A stretch of 58,199 bases of DNA, taken from the NCBI RefSeq assembly GCF_003003995.1, contig NZ_PVWF01000016.1:1-58199 (forward strand), read 5' to 3'. Under the pieces are notes generated by a model that was not told where the DNA came from, ran no database searches, and saw only the letters and a program-made list of their open reading frames with translations. The DNA is from Pleurocapsa sp. CCALA 161. Lineage in GTDB: Bacteria > Cyanobacteriota > Cyanobacteriia > Cyanobacteriales > Xenococcaceae. Positions 19,444 to 27,991 of this stretch are shown here, piece after piece. Within the stretch, counting starts at the first letter, position 1; every line of letters begins with the position of its first letter. The position numbers and the translations under genes were made by a program.

Positions 19444-20046
19444 CTAGGATAAACTTTGAATGACAATATGACGATCTTGGTCAAAATAAACCAAATTTTG
19501 CTCTTGAAAATCTCCTAATATTCTCGTAACCGTGACTCTGGTGGTGTGAATAGCCTCTGCCAGATGCTGATGAGTAAACCTAACGGGCAAACGAATACCG
19601 TCCTCCATCGATTGTCCAATCTCTTGTTTGAGGAATAAAAGTAAATCTTTTAAGCGATCCTCAACTTTGCTAGTGGCGATAATAGTCAATAATTGCTGTG
19701 ACTTGAGCAAGCGATCGCTAAACTGCGCTAAGAACTGCCTTGCCAACATCGGATATGCAAGCAGATCATGAGCAGAGTAACGCTTGGCATAAACATCTCC
19801 TAAAGCTAACGCACGATAAAGTGAAGGGTTTTCAGTAATATTACCGAAAACTCCATTTGCTGTAATCCAGCCTGAAATTATCTCTCCCCCATCTGGCTGA
19901 ATCCTGCTCAACTGAACTACACCACGGTATACTTGCCAAATTTCTGAATTTTGAACATAAATTTCATCTCCTTTATGATAATGCTGCAACAGCAATTCTT
20001 TTTCTCTTGTTTTTAAGCTGGAGCTGCTTGTCTGGCTAAGTAACAT
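19444..20046 (-). CDS. Crp/Fnr-family transcription regulator (NtcA-like paralogue)
   Basis: The 200-residue protein has an N-terminal cyclic-nucleotide-binding-type jelly roll (about 15-110), a long dimerisation helix (about 115-140) and a C-terminal winged helix. The recognition region HQHLAEAIHTTRVTVTRILGDF is close to that of NtcA. It is shorter than NtcA, and the effector pocket looks different, so it should not be called ntcA. Cyclic-nucleotide or 2-oxoglutarate binding cannot be judged. The gene lies in a leftward cluster of regulators with a PII-like gene and a membrane hydroxylase, but gaps of about 100 bp suggest separate promoters. Confidence 0.82.
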   Translation of the reverse strand: MLLSQTSSSSLKTREKELLLQHYHKGDEIYVQNSEIWQVYRGVVQLSRIQPDGGEIISGWITANGVFGNITENPSLYRALALGDVYAKRYSAHDLLAYPMLARQFLAQFSDRLLKSQQLLTIIATSKVEDRLKDLLLFLKQEIGQSMEDGIRLPVRFTHQHLAEAIHTTRVTVTRILGDFQEQNLVYFDQDRHIVIQSLS

Positions 20047-20153
20047 AATTTTAAAGAGTTATTCTTCATTAACCATCTTAACGTTTAGTTTAGATAGTTA
20101 AAGTAAACATTGCGTGAAGAGAGGGTTAAGCTGAAAATGTGCTGTGTTGAGAA

Positions 20154-20726
20154 TTATTTAGGTGAATTTTTAGTTTTCAATTTTAATTGGTGCTGTTCAC
20201 TGGAAGAGGTGTTGGAAATCTGGCGAGATTTCTGCTTTAAATCGAGCAAAAACTGCATCCAGGCGATCGCTGGAAGATGATAGAAAGTGAAAATATCACC
20301 ATAGGCTAATTGAGCATTTTGATGATGTTGCAAATGTCTTTCTGGGGTAGTAATAAACAGCAATCGGCAACAAAAAGCGATTCCTTTGGGGGTTTGCCAG
20401 TTAATAATGGAAACGTGTCGCCAAATTACATGTAATTCTCCCAGAATCAACGCCAAAATCGTTCCTGTTGGTGAAGTTTTCCAGGCGAAAGGAACAAAAA
20501 TGAAGTATGGTAAAGCTCCTAAAAAGCCATCTAAAATTACTAACGGATTATGACTTAAAACCGCATAGTGAATAAAGCTGCGGTTTTTACCATGATGAAC
20601 TAAAGTATGAAATTTGCCAAAAACGTGTTCGGGAACATGGTAGAAAAAAGTAGATAAGAAATCACCAATTAGTAGCAATAACATAGTAACAACAATAGTT
20701 TGCACAAAAAACATAGCTAACTCCAT
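20154..20726 (-). CDS. Fatty acid hydroxylase/sterol desaturase-superfamily membrane protein
   Basis: The 190-residue protein has about four membrane segments and the histidine-box pattern of non-haem di-iron membrane oxygenases: HVPEH (30-34), HTLVHH (40-45), His99 and His104, and HLQHH (131-135). These boxes would bind two irons. Related enzymes hydroxylate or desaturate lipids and carotenoids (for example CrtR-type). The substrate is unknown. The C-terminal 30 residues are polar and low in complexity. It lies between the Crp/Fnr gene and the PII-like gene on the same strand; a regulatory link is only a guess. Confidence 0.75.
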   Translation of the reverse strand: MELAMFFVQTIVVTMLLLLIGDFLSTFFYHVPEHVFGKFHTLVHHGKNRSFIHYAVLSHNPLVILDGFLGALPYFIFVPFAWKTSPTGTILALILGELHVIWRHVSIINWQTPKGIAFCCRLLFITTPERHLQHHQNAQLAYGDIFTFYHLPAIAWMQFLLDLKQKSRQISNTSSSEQHQLKLKTKNSPK

Positions 20727-20734
20727 GGATACAG

Positions 20735-20760
20735 GTGTTAGCTTATTAGTTATTAGTTAA
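20735..20760 (+). repeat. Degenerate heptanucleotide repeat
   Basis: The stretch TGTTAGCTTATTAGTTATTA and the bases that follow are related to the CTATTAG/CTGTTAG repeats at 537-568 and 21699-21719. It lies upstream of the hydroxylase gene. Confidence 0.4.
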
Positions 20761-20800
20761 GAATATTTTATTAAATATTTAAACTATGATTGTTCCAGGA

Positions 20801-21139
20801 TTAAATTGCATTTATTCCTGTTTCATTGGTTCTAATTCTAATTGTTTCATCAATATTTGAGACAAAAATTTTACCGTCGCCAATCTCTCCAGTACGTGCT
20901 GCTAAAGATATTTGCTCCACTGCCAAATCGGCTATTTCATCTTCAATAACGGCTTCTAGTTTAATTTTAGTTGTCAAATCAATTTTACGTTCCGTACCGC
21001 GGTAGCGAGTAGTCATGCCTTTTCTATGTCCATAGGCTTTAACTTCTGAAATTGACATCCCGATCACTCCTGCGGAGATCAAACGATACTTAACATCTTC
21101 CAGTTTATGAACATGAATGATAGCTTCAATTTTTTTCAA
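20801..21139 (-). CDS. PII-family signal protein with altered T-loop
   Basis: Start chosen at TTG 21139: GAGG lies about six bases upstream and the product is then 112 residues, exactly the usual PII length. The longer frame (to 21211) adds 24 unconserved residues. The fold is PII: KKIEAII at the N terminus, GVIGMSISEV, and the ATP-binding signature AARTGEIGDGKIFV. The T-loop, however, reads GMTTRYRGTERKID, so the Ser49 phosphorylation and Tyr51 uridylylation positions of GlnB are Thr49 and Arg51. This is probably not the canonical cyanobacterial GlnB but a paralogue with other partners. tRNA-Phe lies 90 bp upstream on the same strand. Confidence 0.85.
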   Translation of the reverse strand: MKKIEAIIHVHKLEDVKYRLISAGVIGMSISEVKAYGHRKGMTTRYRGTERKIDLTTKIKLEAVIEDEIADLAVEQISLAARTGEIGDGKIFVSNIDETIRIRTNETGINAI

Positions 21140-21229
21140 GTTACACCTCAAGGATCTAAGGTATGGATTTGTGGGTTTTGTGCCAAAAACCGTATTAATC
21201 ACTAATGGCACTTAATTGAAACTATAGAA

Positions 21230-21302
21230 TGCCGGGACGCAGACTTGAACTGCGGACACATGGATTTTCAATCCATTGCTCTACCACCTGAGCTATCCTG
21301 GC
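21230..21302 (-). tRNA. tRNA-Phe (GAA)
   Basis: On the minus strand the sequence folds as a 73-nt cloverleaf: acceptor GCCAGGA with TCCCGGC, D-arm with AGGTGGTAGAG, anticodon loop TGAAAAT (anticodon GAA), and a T-arm with GTTCAAG. The discriminator is A and CCA is not encoded. The fourth acceptor pair is A-C instead of a Watson-Crick pair. Confidence 0.95.
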
Positions 21303-21456
21303 TTACGTTTTTTGGCGCTCAATTAATTTAACAGACTGAATGTCCAATTTGCAACCCCACGAGCAAAATAATTATGCTGCTTGTTATAGCTGAACAGATA
21401 TTCACACTATAATAAATTAATAAAAGTAATCTACAAATGAGAACTAAAGCAATACT

Positions 21457-21621
21457 ATGACAAACGCCACTGTAGTAAAATGCGATTGCGATCGCTGTAA
21501 TTGCGAAATTTCTTTAGAGAATGCCATCAAAAAAAACGATCAATATTATTGTTGTGAAGCTTGCGCCAATGGGCATGTTGACGATCAAAGCTGTAAAATG
21601 TCAGACTGCAATTGCGGTTAG
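21457..21621 (+). CDS. Bacterial metallothionein (SmtA family)
   Basis: This is a 54-residue cysteine-rich protein. It begins MTNATVVKCDCDRCNC and has ten cysteines (9, 11, 14, 16, 32, 33, 36, 46, 51, 53) and His40 in the family pattern YYCCEACANGH, ending DCNCG. This matches SmtA-type metallothioneins, which bind Zn2+ or Cd2+ in a four-metal cluster and store or detoxify metal in the cytoplasm. The second metal-binding His of SmtA (near position 49) is absent here (KMSDC). No smtB repressor gene is adjacent. The next gene is 307 bp away, beyond a MITE. Confidence 0.9.
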   Translation: MTNATVVKCDCDRCNCEISLENAIKKNDQYYCCEACANGHVDDQSCKMSDCNCG

Positions 21622-21651
21622 TTAGATTGAAAAATTCACAATAAAATAAAC

Positions 21652-21781
21652 GGCGTTGGTAATTTGATGTATGACGTATAAAGTGTTTCGGTTCGTAGCT
21701 ATTAGCTATTAGCTGTTAGCTTAAAAGCAAATGTGTATCAAGCAAATGAATCTAATTTTCATACCTTGATTCACCAACGCC
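21652..21781. mobile_element. MITE-like element, 130 bp, with 8-bp target-site duplication
   Basis: Imperfect 23-bp terminal inverted repeats (18 of 23 match; both ends begin GGCGTTGGT, and the right end reads inward as GGCGTTGGTGAATCAAGG) bound a 130-bp non-coding element. The flanking 8 bp, AAATAAAC, is repeated exactly on both sides (21644-21651 and 21782-21789). This is the mark of transposition by a transposase in trans. The heptad repeat at 21699-21719 lies inside it. The source IS family is not known to me. Confidence 0.75.
21699..21719 (+). repeat. Heptanucleotide repeat inside the MITE
   Basis: CTATTAG, CTATTAG, CTGTTAG: three 7-bp units identical to those at 541-561. Confidence 0.75.
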
Positions 21782-21928
21782 AAATAAACATCTAAATGAT
21801 GGAGATCTCAATCTTTCAGGCAAACATCATTAGTTAGAGCCTAACATTTGATGCAGCCTACTTTAAGCTAAAAACAAACTGAATTATTCGGGAATTAGTA
21901 ATTAATAATTAGCAATCAGTAATTAATT

Positions 21929-22177
21929 ATGTCGATTACACCAGATCAATACTTATCCCCTGAAGAATCAGCCGAGATCGATGCAGCGTTACTCTCTTCT
22001 AGCGAAAAGTTTCTTACTCGCCTGACTATTTCCTCCCAAAGGTTATTACAGTCGATTGCCCAAGATTACCAAATAGAAATTTCTCAATTAACTCACACCC
22101 AGATTATTCAATGGTTTGAGAATGATAGTAAAGTTAAACGAGAACAGGGAGATAATGCAGGAACTTTACAATGGTAG
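21929..22177 (+). CDS. Small hypothetical protein, 82 aa
   Basis: I do not recognise the family. The product is soluble, acidic and predicted helical, with a short N-terminal segment SPEESAEIDAALLSSSEKF and a C-terminal polar tail. It has no cysteine and no membrane segment. ATG 21929 follows the MITE-bearing spacer; no clear Shine-Dalgarno sequence is visible. Codon use and the clean frame make it a likely gene, probably a cyanobacterial protein of unknown function. Confidence 0.6.
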   Translation: MSITPDQYLSPEESAEIDAALLSSSEKFLTRLTISSQRLLQSIAQDYQIEISQLTHTQIIQWFENDSKVKREQGDNAGTLQW

Positions 22178-22271
22178 ACAAACCAAGCAACACAAACAGG
22201 ATTTCGTAGTCGCGCGCTAGGGAAAGTAACTTACTTGTAGAAAAAATGTATTTTTTAGCTGTTCAAGAATT

Positions 22272-22913
22272 TTATCTAGCAGAATTAGCATAGATGGCTA
22301 TCTGGGATCGATTGCGTAGATTTAGTCGGTTGAGAATATGGGTCACATGAGTTTTGACTGTACCTTCAGCAATATAAAGTTTTTGTGCTATTTCCCGATT
22401 AGTACAGCCAGTACCAACCAGATTTAATACCTCGATTTCTCTGGGAGTTAACTCTTCTAGTTCTGGTCTATCTGTTTCAGTTTCAGTTGCGCTGGAATCT
22501 AAGACCCCATCCAGCATTTTTTCCATCAGTCCAGGTGCCATTTGGCTATATCCTCGGTATACTAGCCTAATCGACTGAGCCAATTCGTCAACAGGCATGT
22601 CTTTGAGTAGATATCCTTTCGCCCCCGCTTTGATCGCCTGAGCAATATAGTCATCTTCATCAAAAGTGCTGACAACTAAAACTTTGGTATCGGTAAATTT
22701 TTGACCAATAATTCTTGTTGCTTCTCTGCCATCCATAATAGGCATTCTAATATCCATTAAGACAACATCTGGTTGGAGAGCCTCTACTTGTTGAACAGCG
22801 ATGCAACCATTATTGGCAATTCCTACTACCTCTATATCTGGCTCTAGATTTAACATTGTCTTTAATCCTTGGCAAACCAGTTCTTGATCGTCTACGAGTA
22901 AAAGGCGAATCAT
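22272..22913 (-). CDS. NarL/FixJ-family response regulator
   Basis: The 213-residue protein has a receiver domain (1-120) with Asp8/Asp9, the phospho-acceptor Asp54 (VVLMDIRMP) and the conserved Lys in GYLLKDM. It also has a LuxR-type helix-turn-helix (about 148-208: LTPREIEVLNLV, TNREIAQKLYIAEGTVKTHV). It is a two-component transcription activator. No histidine kinase gene is adjacent; the only one in the window is the large hybrid at 746-5887, about 16 kb away, so pairing is unknown. Confidence 0.92.
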   Translation of the reverse strand: MIRLLLVDDQELVCQGLKTMLNLEPDIEVVGIANNGCIAVQQVEALQPDVVLMDIRMPIMDGREATRIIGQKFTDTKVLVVSTFDEDDYIAQAIKAGAKGYLLKDMPVDELAQSIRLVYRGYSQMAPGLMEKMLDGVLDSSATETETDRPELEELTPREIEVLNLVGTGCTNREIAQKLYIAEGTVKTHVTHILNRLNLRNRSQIAIYANSAR

Positions 22914-23331
22914 GATAATTAACTCCAGAGTTGTAATGTCGACAAGATTTAATTGTGATAATTTTATAATCGGGTATATCTAGCTTAGGAAAGTTGTTAT
23001 GAATTTATGCAGTTAAGTATTTGTGCTTAAAACATTCAAGATAATAGTTGAATAATAGTATGGTTATATTTAACTTAAAATTCAAACTATCATAAGTTCA
23101 AGCTTAATTATTTTTCAACCACTCAACCTCATAAAACTCATCTAAAACCTCATTAATTTTTATTTAAAATCTTTAATCAAACTGGTTCAGCCGATATGCA
23201 TTTAAACTGCATTTTATTAAACTAGACAATCCCTTTCCTCCACAGAAGTTCTAAAGGATATATCTAAAGCTTTATCCTTTAGAACTTCCATCACAGATAA
23301 ACCTGCGTAAATTAATTGAAATGACTGTCGC
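22914..23331. other. Intergenic region upstream of the response regulator
   Basis: The 418 bp hold the promoter side of the response-regulator gene and the 3' end of the ndhF4-ndhD4-cupB operon. The region is AT-rich with no coding frame seen. The only strong structure is the 15-bp stem-loop at 23245-23288. Confidence 0.5.
23245..23288 (-). terminator. 15-bp perfect stem-loop after cupB
   Basis: The arms GAAGTTCTAAAGGAT (23245-23259) and ATCCTTTAGAACTTC (23274-23288) pair perfectly around a 14-nt loop, 43 bp beyond the cupB stop. There is no U-tract, so it may terminate with help, or protect the 3' end of the mRNA. Confidence 0.6.
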
Positions 23332-24498
23332 TTATTTAACTCTTAATGCTGACTGATCTTGAGTCTCATTATTAACCTTGATTATTTGAGATTCTAAAAT
23401 TCGGTTGAGCCACCTGGTCAAATATTTGCGATTAGCTAGCTTTTCTTCGGGGTCATTGGTATCAAGAGGATGGGGGGCTAATCCTTTGACAGCAGCGGTA
23501 GTGACGCAAAACATTGATTTTTGAAAACTTTCGCAAATTTGTACCCGTAAATCTCCTAGTCCACGGACACTTTTGACCTGATAAAGTTGGCGGAGATAAT
23601 CTGGGAGAAAATGGCGCATATCCTGCATTAATAAGGTTGGGGGAATGCCAGCGCCCCCGATAGGCAGAGGATCGGCATAGAGCGCTCCGTAGTTAAACAT
23701 ACCTAGATCGTAAGGAATTTCGTAGGCTTGAGCATTATAAGAAACAGTTCCCGCAAAAGGAGTGCCACGAAAAAAGATCGCCTCTATGTAAGGAACACCA
23801 GTATCCATTAAAAAAGTTAATCCTGCTGATTTGGGGATAATGTTGTATTCTTGACCCCGTAAATGAACTGTATAGGTAATTGGGAGGGCTGCATCGGCAA
23901 CTAAACCATCAAGCACAAACTGCACTACATCTGGAATGGATTTAACTTTTCCTTTCTCATAACTATCAGACAAATTAATAAAGATATCGCTCATTACCCG
24001 CCAAAACTGACCCAATGCACTGTAATAAGCCATTTGACGCATTTGCTCGCACATAAAGTCAGGAAATGCTTTGTGGAGCGCCAACATCAATGGATTGTAG
24101 CGATGGTAGGCTTTAATCAGGCGTTCTGTTTCTGTGGCAAATTCCGGCGTATCAAGATAGGCATCGACACCCCCACCACCATGCCAAAACATTGCTTTCA
24201 TACAATATTCAGCATATTCGTAGTTTAGGCGATCGTGAGCAATAAATTTAGCTATGGTATTGGCATTTACCTTGCCGTTGAAATATTTAAAGAAGGGAAA
24301 CAGCTTCAAAAATTGAGTATCAGCAATATAGTTTAAATTGACGGAATAAGCATCCAAAACTACCCCATAGCTTTTGAGTATGCCCACAACTTCAATCAAG
24401 TTCTGTGGAGAATCGTCAAGTAATGCAGATCCTTGTTCGAGTCTAGTAATGTACTCCTCGACCAGCAAGGATTTAGAGCTTTTGGAGATACGAGCCAT
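23332..24498 (-). CDS. cupB: CO2 hydration protein CupB/ChpX (NDH-1MS')
   Basis: The 388-residue protein belongs to the CupA/CupB (ChpY/ChpX) family, which sits on the cytosolic side of a specialised NDH-1 complex and hydrates CO2 to bicarbonate as CO2 is drawn in. Conserved potential zinc and active-site residues are visible in IAHDRLNYEYAEYC (His88, Arg90) and AMFWHGGGGVDAYLD (His106), with the closing half rich in Gly/Pro motifs (GMFNYGALYADPLPIGGAG). It follows ndhD4 by 75 bp, last in the operon. Absence of cupS and location next to the ccm operon favour the constitutive CupB/ChpX system over the low-CO2-induced CupA, but this is an inference. Confidence 0.88.
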   Translation of the reverse strand: MARISKSSKSLLVEEYITRLEQGSALLDDSPQNLIEVVGILKSYGVVLDAYSVNLNYIADTQFLKLFPFFKYFNGKVNANTIAKFIAHDRLNYEYAEYCMKAMFWHGGGGVDAYLDTPEFATETERLIKAYHRYNPLMLALHKAFPDFMCEQMRQMAYYSALGQFWRVMSDIFINLSDSYEKGKVKSIPDVVQFVLDGLVADAALPITYTVHLRGQEYNIIPKSAGLTFLMDTGVPYIEAIFFRGTPFAGTVSYNAQAYEIPYDLGMFNYGALYADPLPIGGAGIPPTLLMQDMRHFLPDYLRQLYQVKSVRGLGDLRVQICESFQKSMFCVTTAAVKGLAPHPLDTNDPEEKLANRKYLTRWLNRILESQIIKVNNETQDQSALRVK

Positions 24499-24573
24499 GG
24501 TTATTGATCTAAACAGTATTGAATTGAAGATTTAAGATTGAGAATTTTAAATTAGATTAAAAACACTAATAGC

Positions 24574-26025
24574 TTAACTACCTGGCAAAAGTGCGATCGC
24601 CTGAACCTCGCTCCAGTGAGTCACCCAGTCTGGCTTAAGACCAAAAGCGATGATCAGCAGTAGTAAGACAAAGGCAGGAGCATGTTCTTTCCACTTTACA
24701 GGGGGAATCTGCGCTAGTCCTTCAGTCAAACGACCAAAAAACACTTTGTTGATTACCAACAGGAAATATACGGCGGTCAAACCCGTTGCCACTAAGCAAA
24801 GTAGAGTTGGGATGGGAAAAATTGGAAAACTGCCTCGAAACACGAGAAATTCGGAGATAAAACCCACCATGCCTGGCAATCCAGAACTTGCCATGACCCC
24901 CAAAATCATCATGCCTCCCGTAACAGGAAGTCCTTTTTCTGGGTTGAGCAAACCCCTAAGAAAGTCAACATCTCGTGAACCTGTCTTTTTATAGACCATC
25001 CCTACCAAGAGAAACAGAAAAGCAGAGATTAAGCCATGACTCACCATTTGAAATATAGCAGCGCTCATACTGAGACGAGTTGTAGCGCTGGCTGCCAGGA
25101 GGATATAACCCATGTGAGATACGGAAGAATAAGCTACTACTTTTTTCATATCTTTTTGCGCGATCGCACAAGAAGCTCCATACAAAGCACTAATGGCAGC
25201 TAAAATCGCTAACCAAGGGGCAAGATATAACCAACCATCAAAGAATAAACCAACAGCAAAACGCAAGAGTGCATAAGTACCTAGCTTTAAAAGTACTCCT
25301 GCTAGTAAGACAGAAATTGGAGTAGATGCTTGAACATGAGCATCAGGCAACCAAGTATGGAAAGGAAAAATCGGAATTTTAATGAAAATCCCGACCAGTA
25401 AGGGCGCGAGGAGTAATAGCTGAGTGGCTAAAGGGAGATGATGCGATCGCAAAAATAGATAGTCGAAATTGTTCGCCTCTGTTACCCAAACTAGCCCCAA
25501 AAAAGAAGCTAAGACCAAAATTCCTGAAAGAGCAGTATAGAGCAGAAATTTCATAGCTGCATAACCTCTTTTAGGACCACCCCAGATCGCAATTAAGAAA
25601 TAAAGAGGGACAATTTCTAGTTCATAAAACAGAAAAAATAACAGCAAGTCTTGAGCTAAAAATGCCCCAGCAGCACCACCACTGAGTAGCAGCAACATTG
25701 CGTAGTATAGTTTAGGTCGCTGAATCTGAGGATTGGTGCTAGAGATGGCAATTAGGGTCAAAAAACTGTTGAGCAGCACCAGAGGAAAAGAAAGACCATC
25801 AATTCCTAAGTGATAGTTTAAGCCAATCCAGTCAATCCAGGCTATGTCCTCAACAAACTGAAAACCATTGTGCTGAAAATCAAACTGAAAAGCCAGAATT
25901 AGATTAACAGCTAAAACGCTGAGGGCTGTAGCAATCGCCAGATTACGAGGACTATTACCTTTTGCAGGTAGTAAACCAATGATAGCTGCACTCAAGCAAG
26001 GAATTAAAATTAAAGCACTAAGCAT
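24574..26025 (-). CDS. ndhD4: NADPH dehydrogenase subunit NdhD4 (CO2-uptake NDH-1)
   Basis: The 483-residue protein is a proton-pumping antiporter-like subunit with about 13-14 membrane helices. Typical residues are seen in LLFFLFYELEIVPLYFLIA (helix-5 Glu), PIFPFHTWLPDAHV and DMKKVVAYSSVSHMG. With NdhF4 and CupB it forms the CO2-uptake form of the thylakoid NDH-1 complex. Spacing to ndhF4 (70 bp) and cupB (75 bp) indicates one leftward operon. The number 4 follows from pairing with cupB and would change to 3 if the neighbour were CupA. Confidence 0.9.
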   Translation of the reverse strand: MLSALILIPCLSAAIIGLLPAKGNSPRNLAIATALSVLAVNLILAFQFDFQHNGFQFVEDIAWIDWIGLNYHLGIDGLSFPLVLLNSFLTLIAISSTNPQIQRPKLYYAMLLLLSGGAAGAFLAQDLLLFFLFYELEIVPLYFLIAIWGGPKRGYAAMKFLLYTALSGILVLASFLGLVWVTEANNFDYLFLRSHHLPLATQLLLLAPLLVGIFIKIPIFPFHTWLPDAHVQASTPISVLLAGVLLKLGTYALLRFAVGLFFDGWLYLAPWLAILAAISALYGASCAIAQKDMKKVVAYSSVSHMGYILLAASATTRLSMSAAIFQMVSHGLISAFLFLLVGMVYKKTGSRDVDFLRGLLNPEKGLPVTGGMMILGVMASSGLPGMVGFISEFLVFRGSFPIFPIPTLLCLVATGLTAVYFLLVINKVFFGRLTEGLAQIPPVKWKEHAPAFVLLLLIIAFGLKPDWVTHWSEVQAIALLPGS

Positions 26026-26095
26026 GATGCTGTCTCAAAGAATTTAATAAAATCAATTTAAAATTGCAGTTTAAAGCTAATTAGTATGAGAACTG

Positions 26096-27991
26096 TTACA
26101 TCATGGACGACCAATAATTTGTAACCAATGACCAGTGACCATTGATCATCGACCACAACAGCAATCCTACAGCAATGACGATCGTGGCAATGTAAAACTG
26201 AGATTGTCCAGAAGTGTTGTACTTGAGAGCATTACTACTAAAAATAGTGGCTAAACTAACAAAATTAACCGCTCCATCTACTATGTAACGGTCTAGCCAA
26301 GAGGTTAATTTAGCCAGATTGGATACCGCAGCAATAACCGTCAGCTCATATAGCTTGTCGATATAAAAATCATAAGCCAATAAATCTTGGAAAAAGCGCA
26401 AAGTAAGGTTGCTCGATCGCGCCCAGGCTTTACGAACCTTGATCGTCGAACCGATAATGCACCCCAACGCACCAGAGACAATTAATAAAGGTGTTGCATA
26501 CTGGGTAATCAATTCTGGCTGCGCTAGCACCAAAGGTCTATTGGGACTTAACCACAGCGGCCACTCTATAGGAGCAAAGGCGATAATTAAAGTAACCATC
26601 ATCAGAGATACCATCGGCACTGACATTTGCCAGGGAACTTCAGGCGCACGACGACTTTTGACTTTAGGTGGACCCAGAAAAATAACTCTAAATAGTCGCG
26701 TTAGGTTAATCGCGGAAAAAACATTAACAAACATGACCAGTAGCAGTAGCCACCAATCTACATCCCAAGAGCCACTAAACCAACGATGATATGTCCAGAA
26801 CATTCCTAAAGGAGAAAAAGCAATTAGTCCTGCTGCACCAACCAGAAAAGATAGACTAGTGGCGGGCATTCTTGACCATAAGCCACCCATTTCCGTAACG
26901 TTTTGATTATTGGTGGTTAAAATAACTGACCCCGCACTCATAAATAGTAGTGCTTTAGCGATCGCATGACTAAACAAGAGTAAGAAAGCGATATCTACCT
27001 GTCTTAAACCTACGGCAATAAAGACCAAACCCATATAGGCGCTAGTGGAGTGAGACAAAGCTCGTTTGATATCTATTTGGGCGATCGCCATTAAAGATGT
27101 CCCAATGGCGGTAATTGACCCCACAATAATCAATCCGTAGGCAGAAACTGGAGAGAGGGTCGTCACAGGTTCTAACTTAATCAAAACATAAGCTCCCGCC
27201 GATACCACAATGGAATTCCGCATGATTCCTGCGGGATTAGGACCTTCCATAGCTTCATCAAGCCATAAATTTAGCGGAAATTGCGCGCATTTGCCGATTG
27301 GTCCAGCAATCAAAGCTAAACCTAGAAATGCCGCCACGGTAGAATCTAGCTGATTTACTTCTACCCACGTATCTAGCTGAGAAAAACTTAGTCCTTCTCC
27401 GTAAGTAGAAAGAGCTACTATGCCCATTAAAAGTAGAATATCGCCGACTCGCTTAGTCAAAAAAGCATCCCTAGCAGCAGTGACCACTAAAGGCTGGGCA
27501 TACCAAAAACCTACTAGAAGATAGGTTGAAAGGGTTAAAGCTTCCAAAAGACAGTAGCTTAACAGCAAACCATCACTAATAGCCAAACCTGCTAATGCGG
27601 CTTCAAAAAACCCCATCAGGGCAAAAAAGCGTGCTAAAGACCAGTCTTTTTCCATATAGCCTAGGGCATATATCTGCACCAGCAGACTAATGCCTGCTAC
27701 CACTTCCAATGCCCCAAAGCTGACAGGAGACAGTTCAAAGGACAGGGTTAAATCTAAATCTGCCACCTGTAGCCAATGAAAAACCAGCTGTTGTGCTGGT
27801 CTGCTCCAGATTAAATTGAAAATAATTGAGCTGTGGATAAAACCCACTATCGTCATGAGGATATTAATATATGCTGCTGGACGAGGTCCTGTTTGGCGCA
27901 CAATGCCTAAAGACCAAGGCAAAGTTATTAATGCACCTATTAAGCTATATATAGGTATAATCCAAAAGTTTTCTAATAAAAAGTCGGTCAT
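26096..27991 (-). CDS. ndhF4: NADPH dehydrogenase subunit NdhF4 (CO2-uptake NDH-1)
   Basis: The 631-residue protein is homologous to complex I NuoL/NdhF. It has about 16 membrane helices, the motif LLSYCLLEALTLSTYLLVGFWYAQP with the proton-path Glu, and QIDIKRALSHSTSAYMGLVF with the conserved Lys and His. It also has a C-terminal lateral-helix region. It is first in the operon ndhF4-ndhD4-cupB. It starts opposite the ccm operon across a 666-bp shared region, an arrangement that couples CO2 uptake with carboxysome genes. Confidence 0.9.
   Translation of the reverse strand: MTDFLLENFWIIPIYSLIGALITLPWSLGIVRQTGPRPAAYINILMTIVGFIHSSIIFNLIWSRPAQQLVFHWLQVADLDLTLSFELSPVSFGALEVVAGISLLVQIYALGYMEKDWSLARFFALMGFFEAALAGLAISDGLLLSYCLLEALTLSTYLLVGFWYAQPLVVTAARDAFLTKRVGDILLLMGIVALSTYGEGLSFSQLDTWVEVNQLDSTVAAFLGLALIAGPIGKCAQFPLNLWLDEAMEGPNPAGIMRNSIVVSAGAYVLIKLEPVTTLSPVSAYGLIIVGSITAIGTSLMAIAQIDIKRALSHSTSAYMGLVFIAVGLRQVDIAFLLLFSHAIAKALLFMSAGSVILTTNNQNVTEMGGLWSRMPATSLSFLVGAAGLIAFSPLGMFWTYHRWFSGSWDVDWWLLLLVMFVNVFSAINLTRLFRVIFLGPPKVKSRRAPEVPWQMSVPMVSLMMVTLIIAFAPIEWPLWLSPNRPLVLAQPELITQYATPLLIVSGALGCIIGSTIKVRKAWARSSNLTLRFFQDLLAYDFYIDKLYELTVIAAVSNLAKLTSWLDRYIVDGAVNFVSLATIFSSNALKYNTSGQSQFYIATIVIAVGLLLWSMINGHWSLVTNYWSSMM

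Noticed and set aside
19444-20046. The global nitrogen regulator NtcA
   Set aside because: It is shorter than NtcA, and only the recognition helix is close; the effector domain differs.
23332-24498. Naming this gene cupA with ndhF3-ndhD3
   Set aside because: No cupS follows, and the position beside the ccm operon is typical of the cupB/ndhF4/ndhD4 set. The choice remains an inference.
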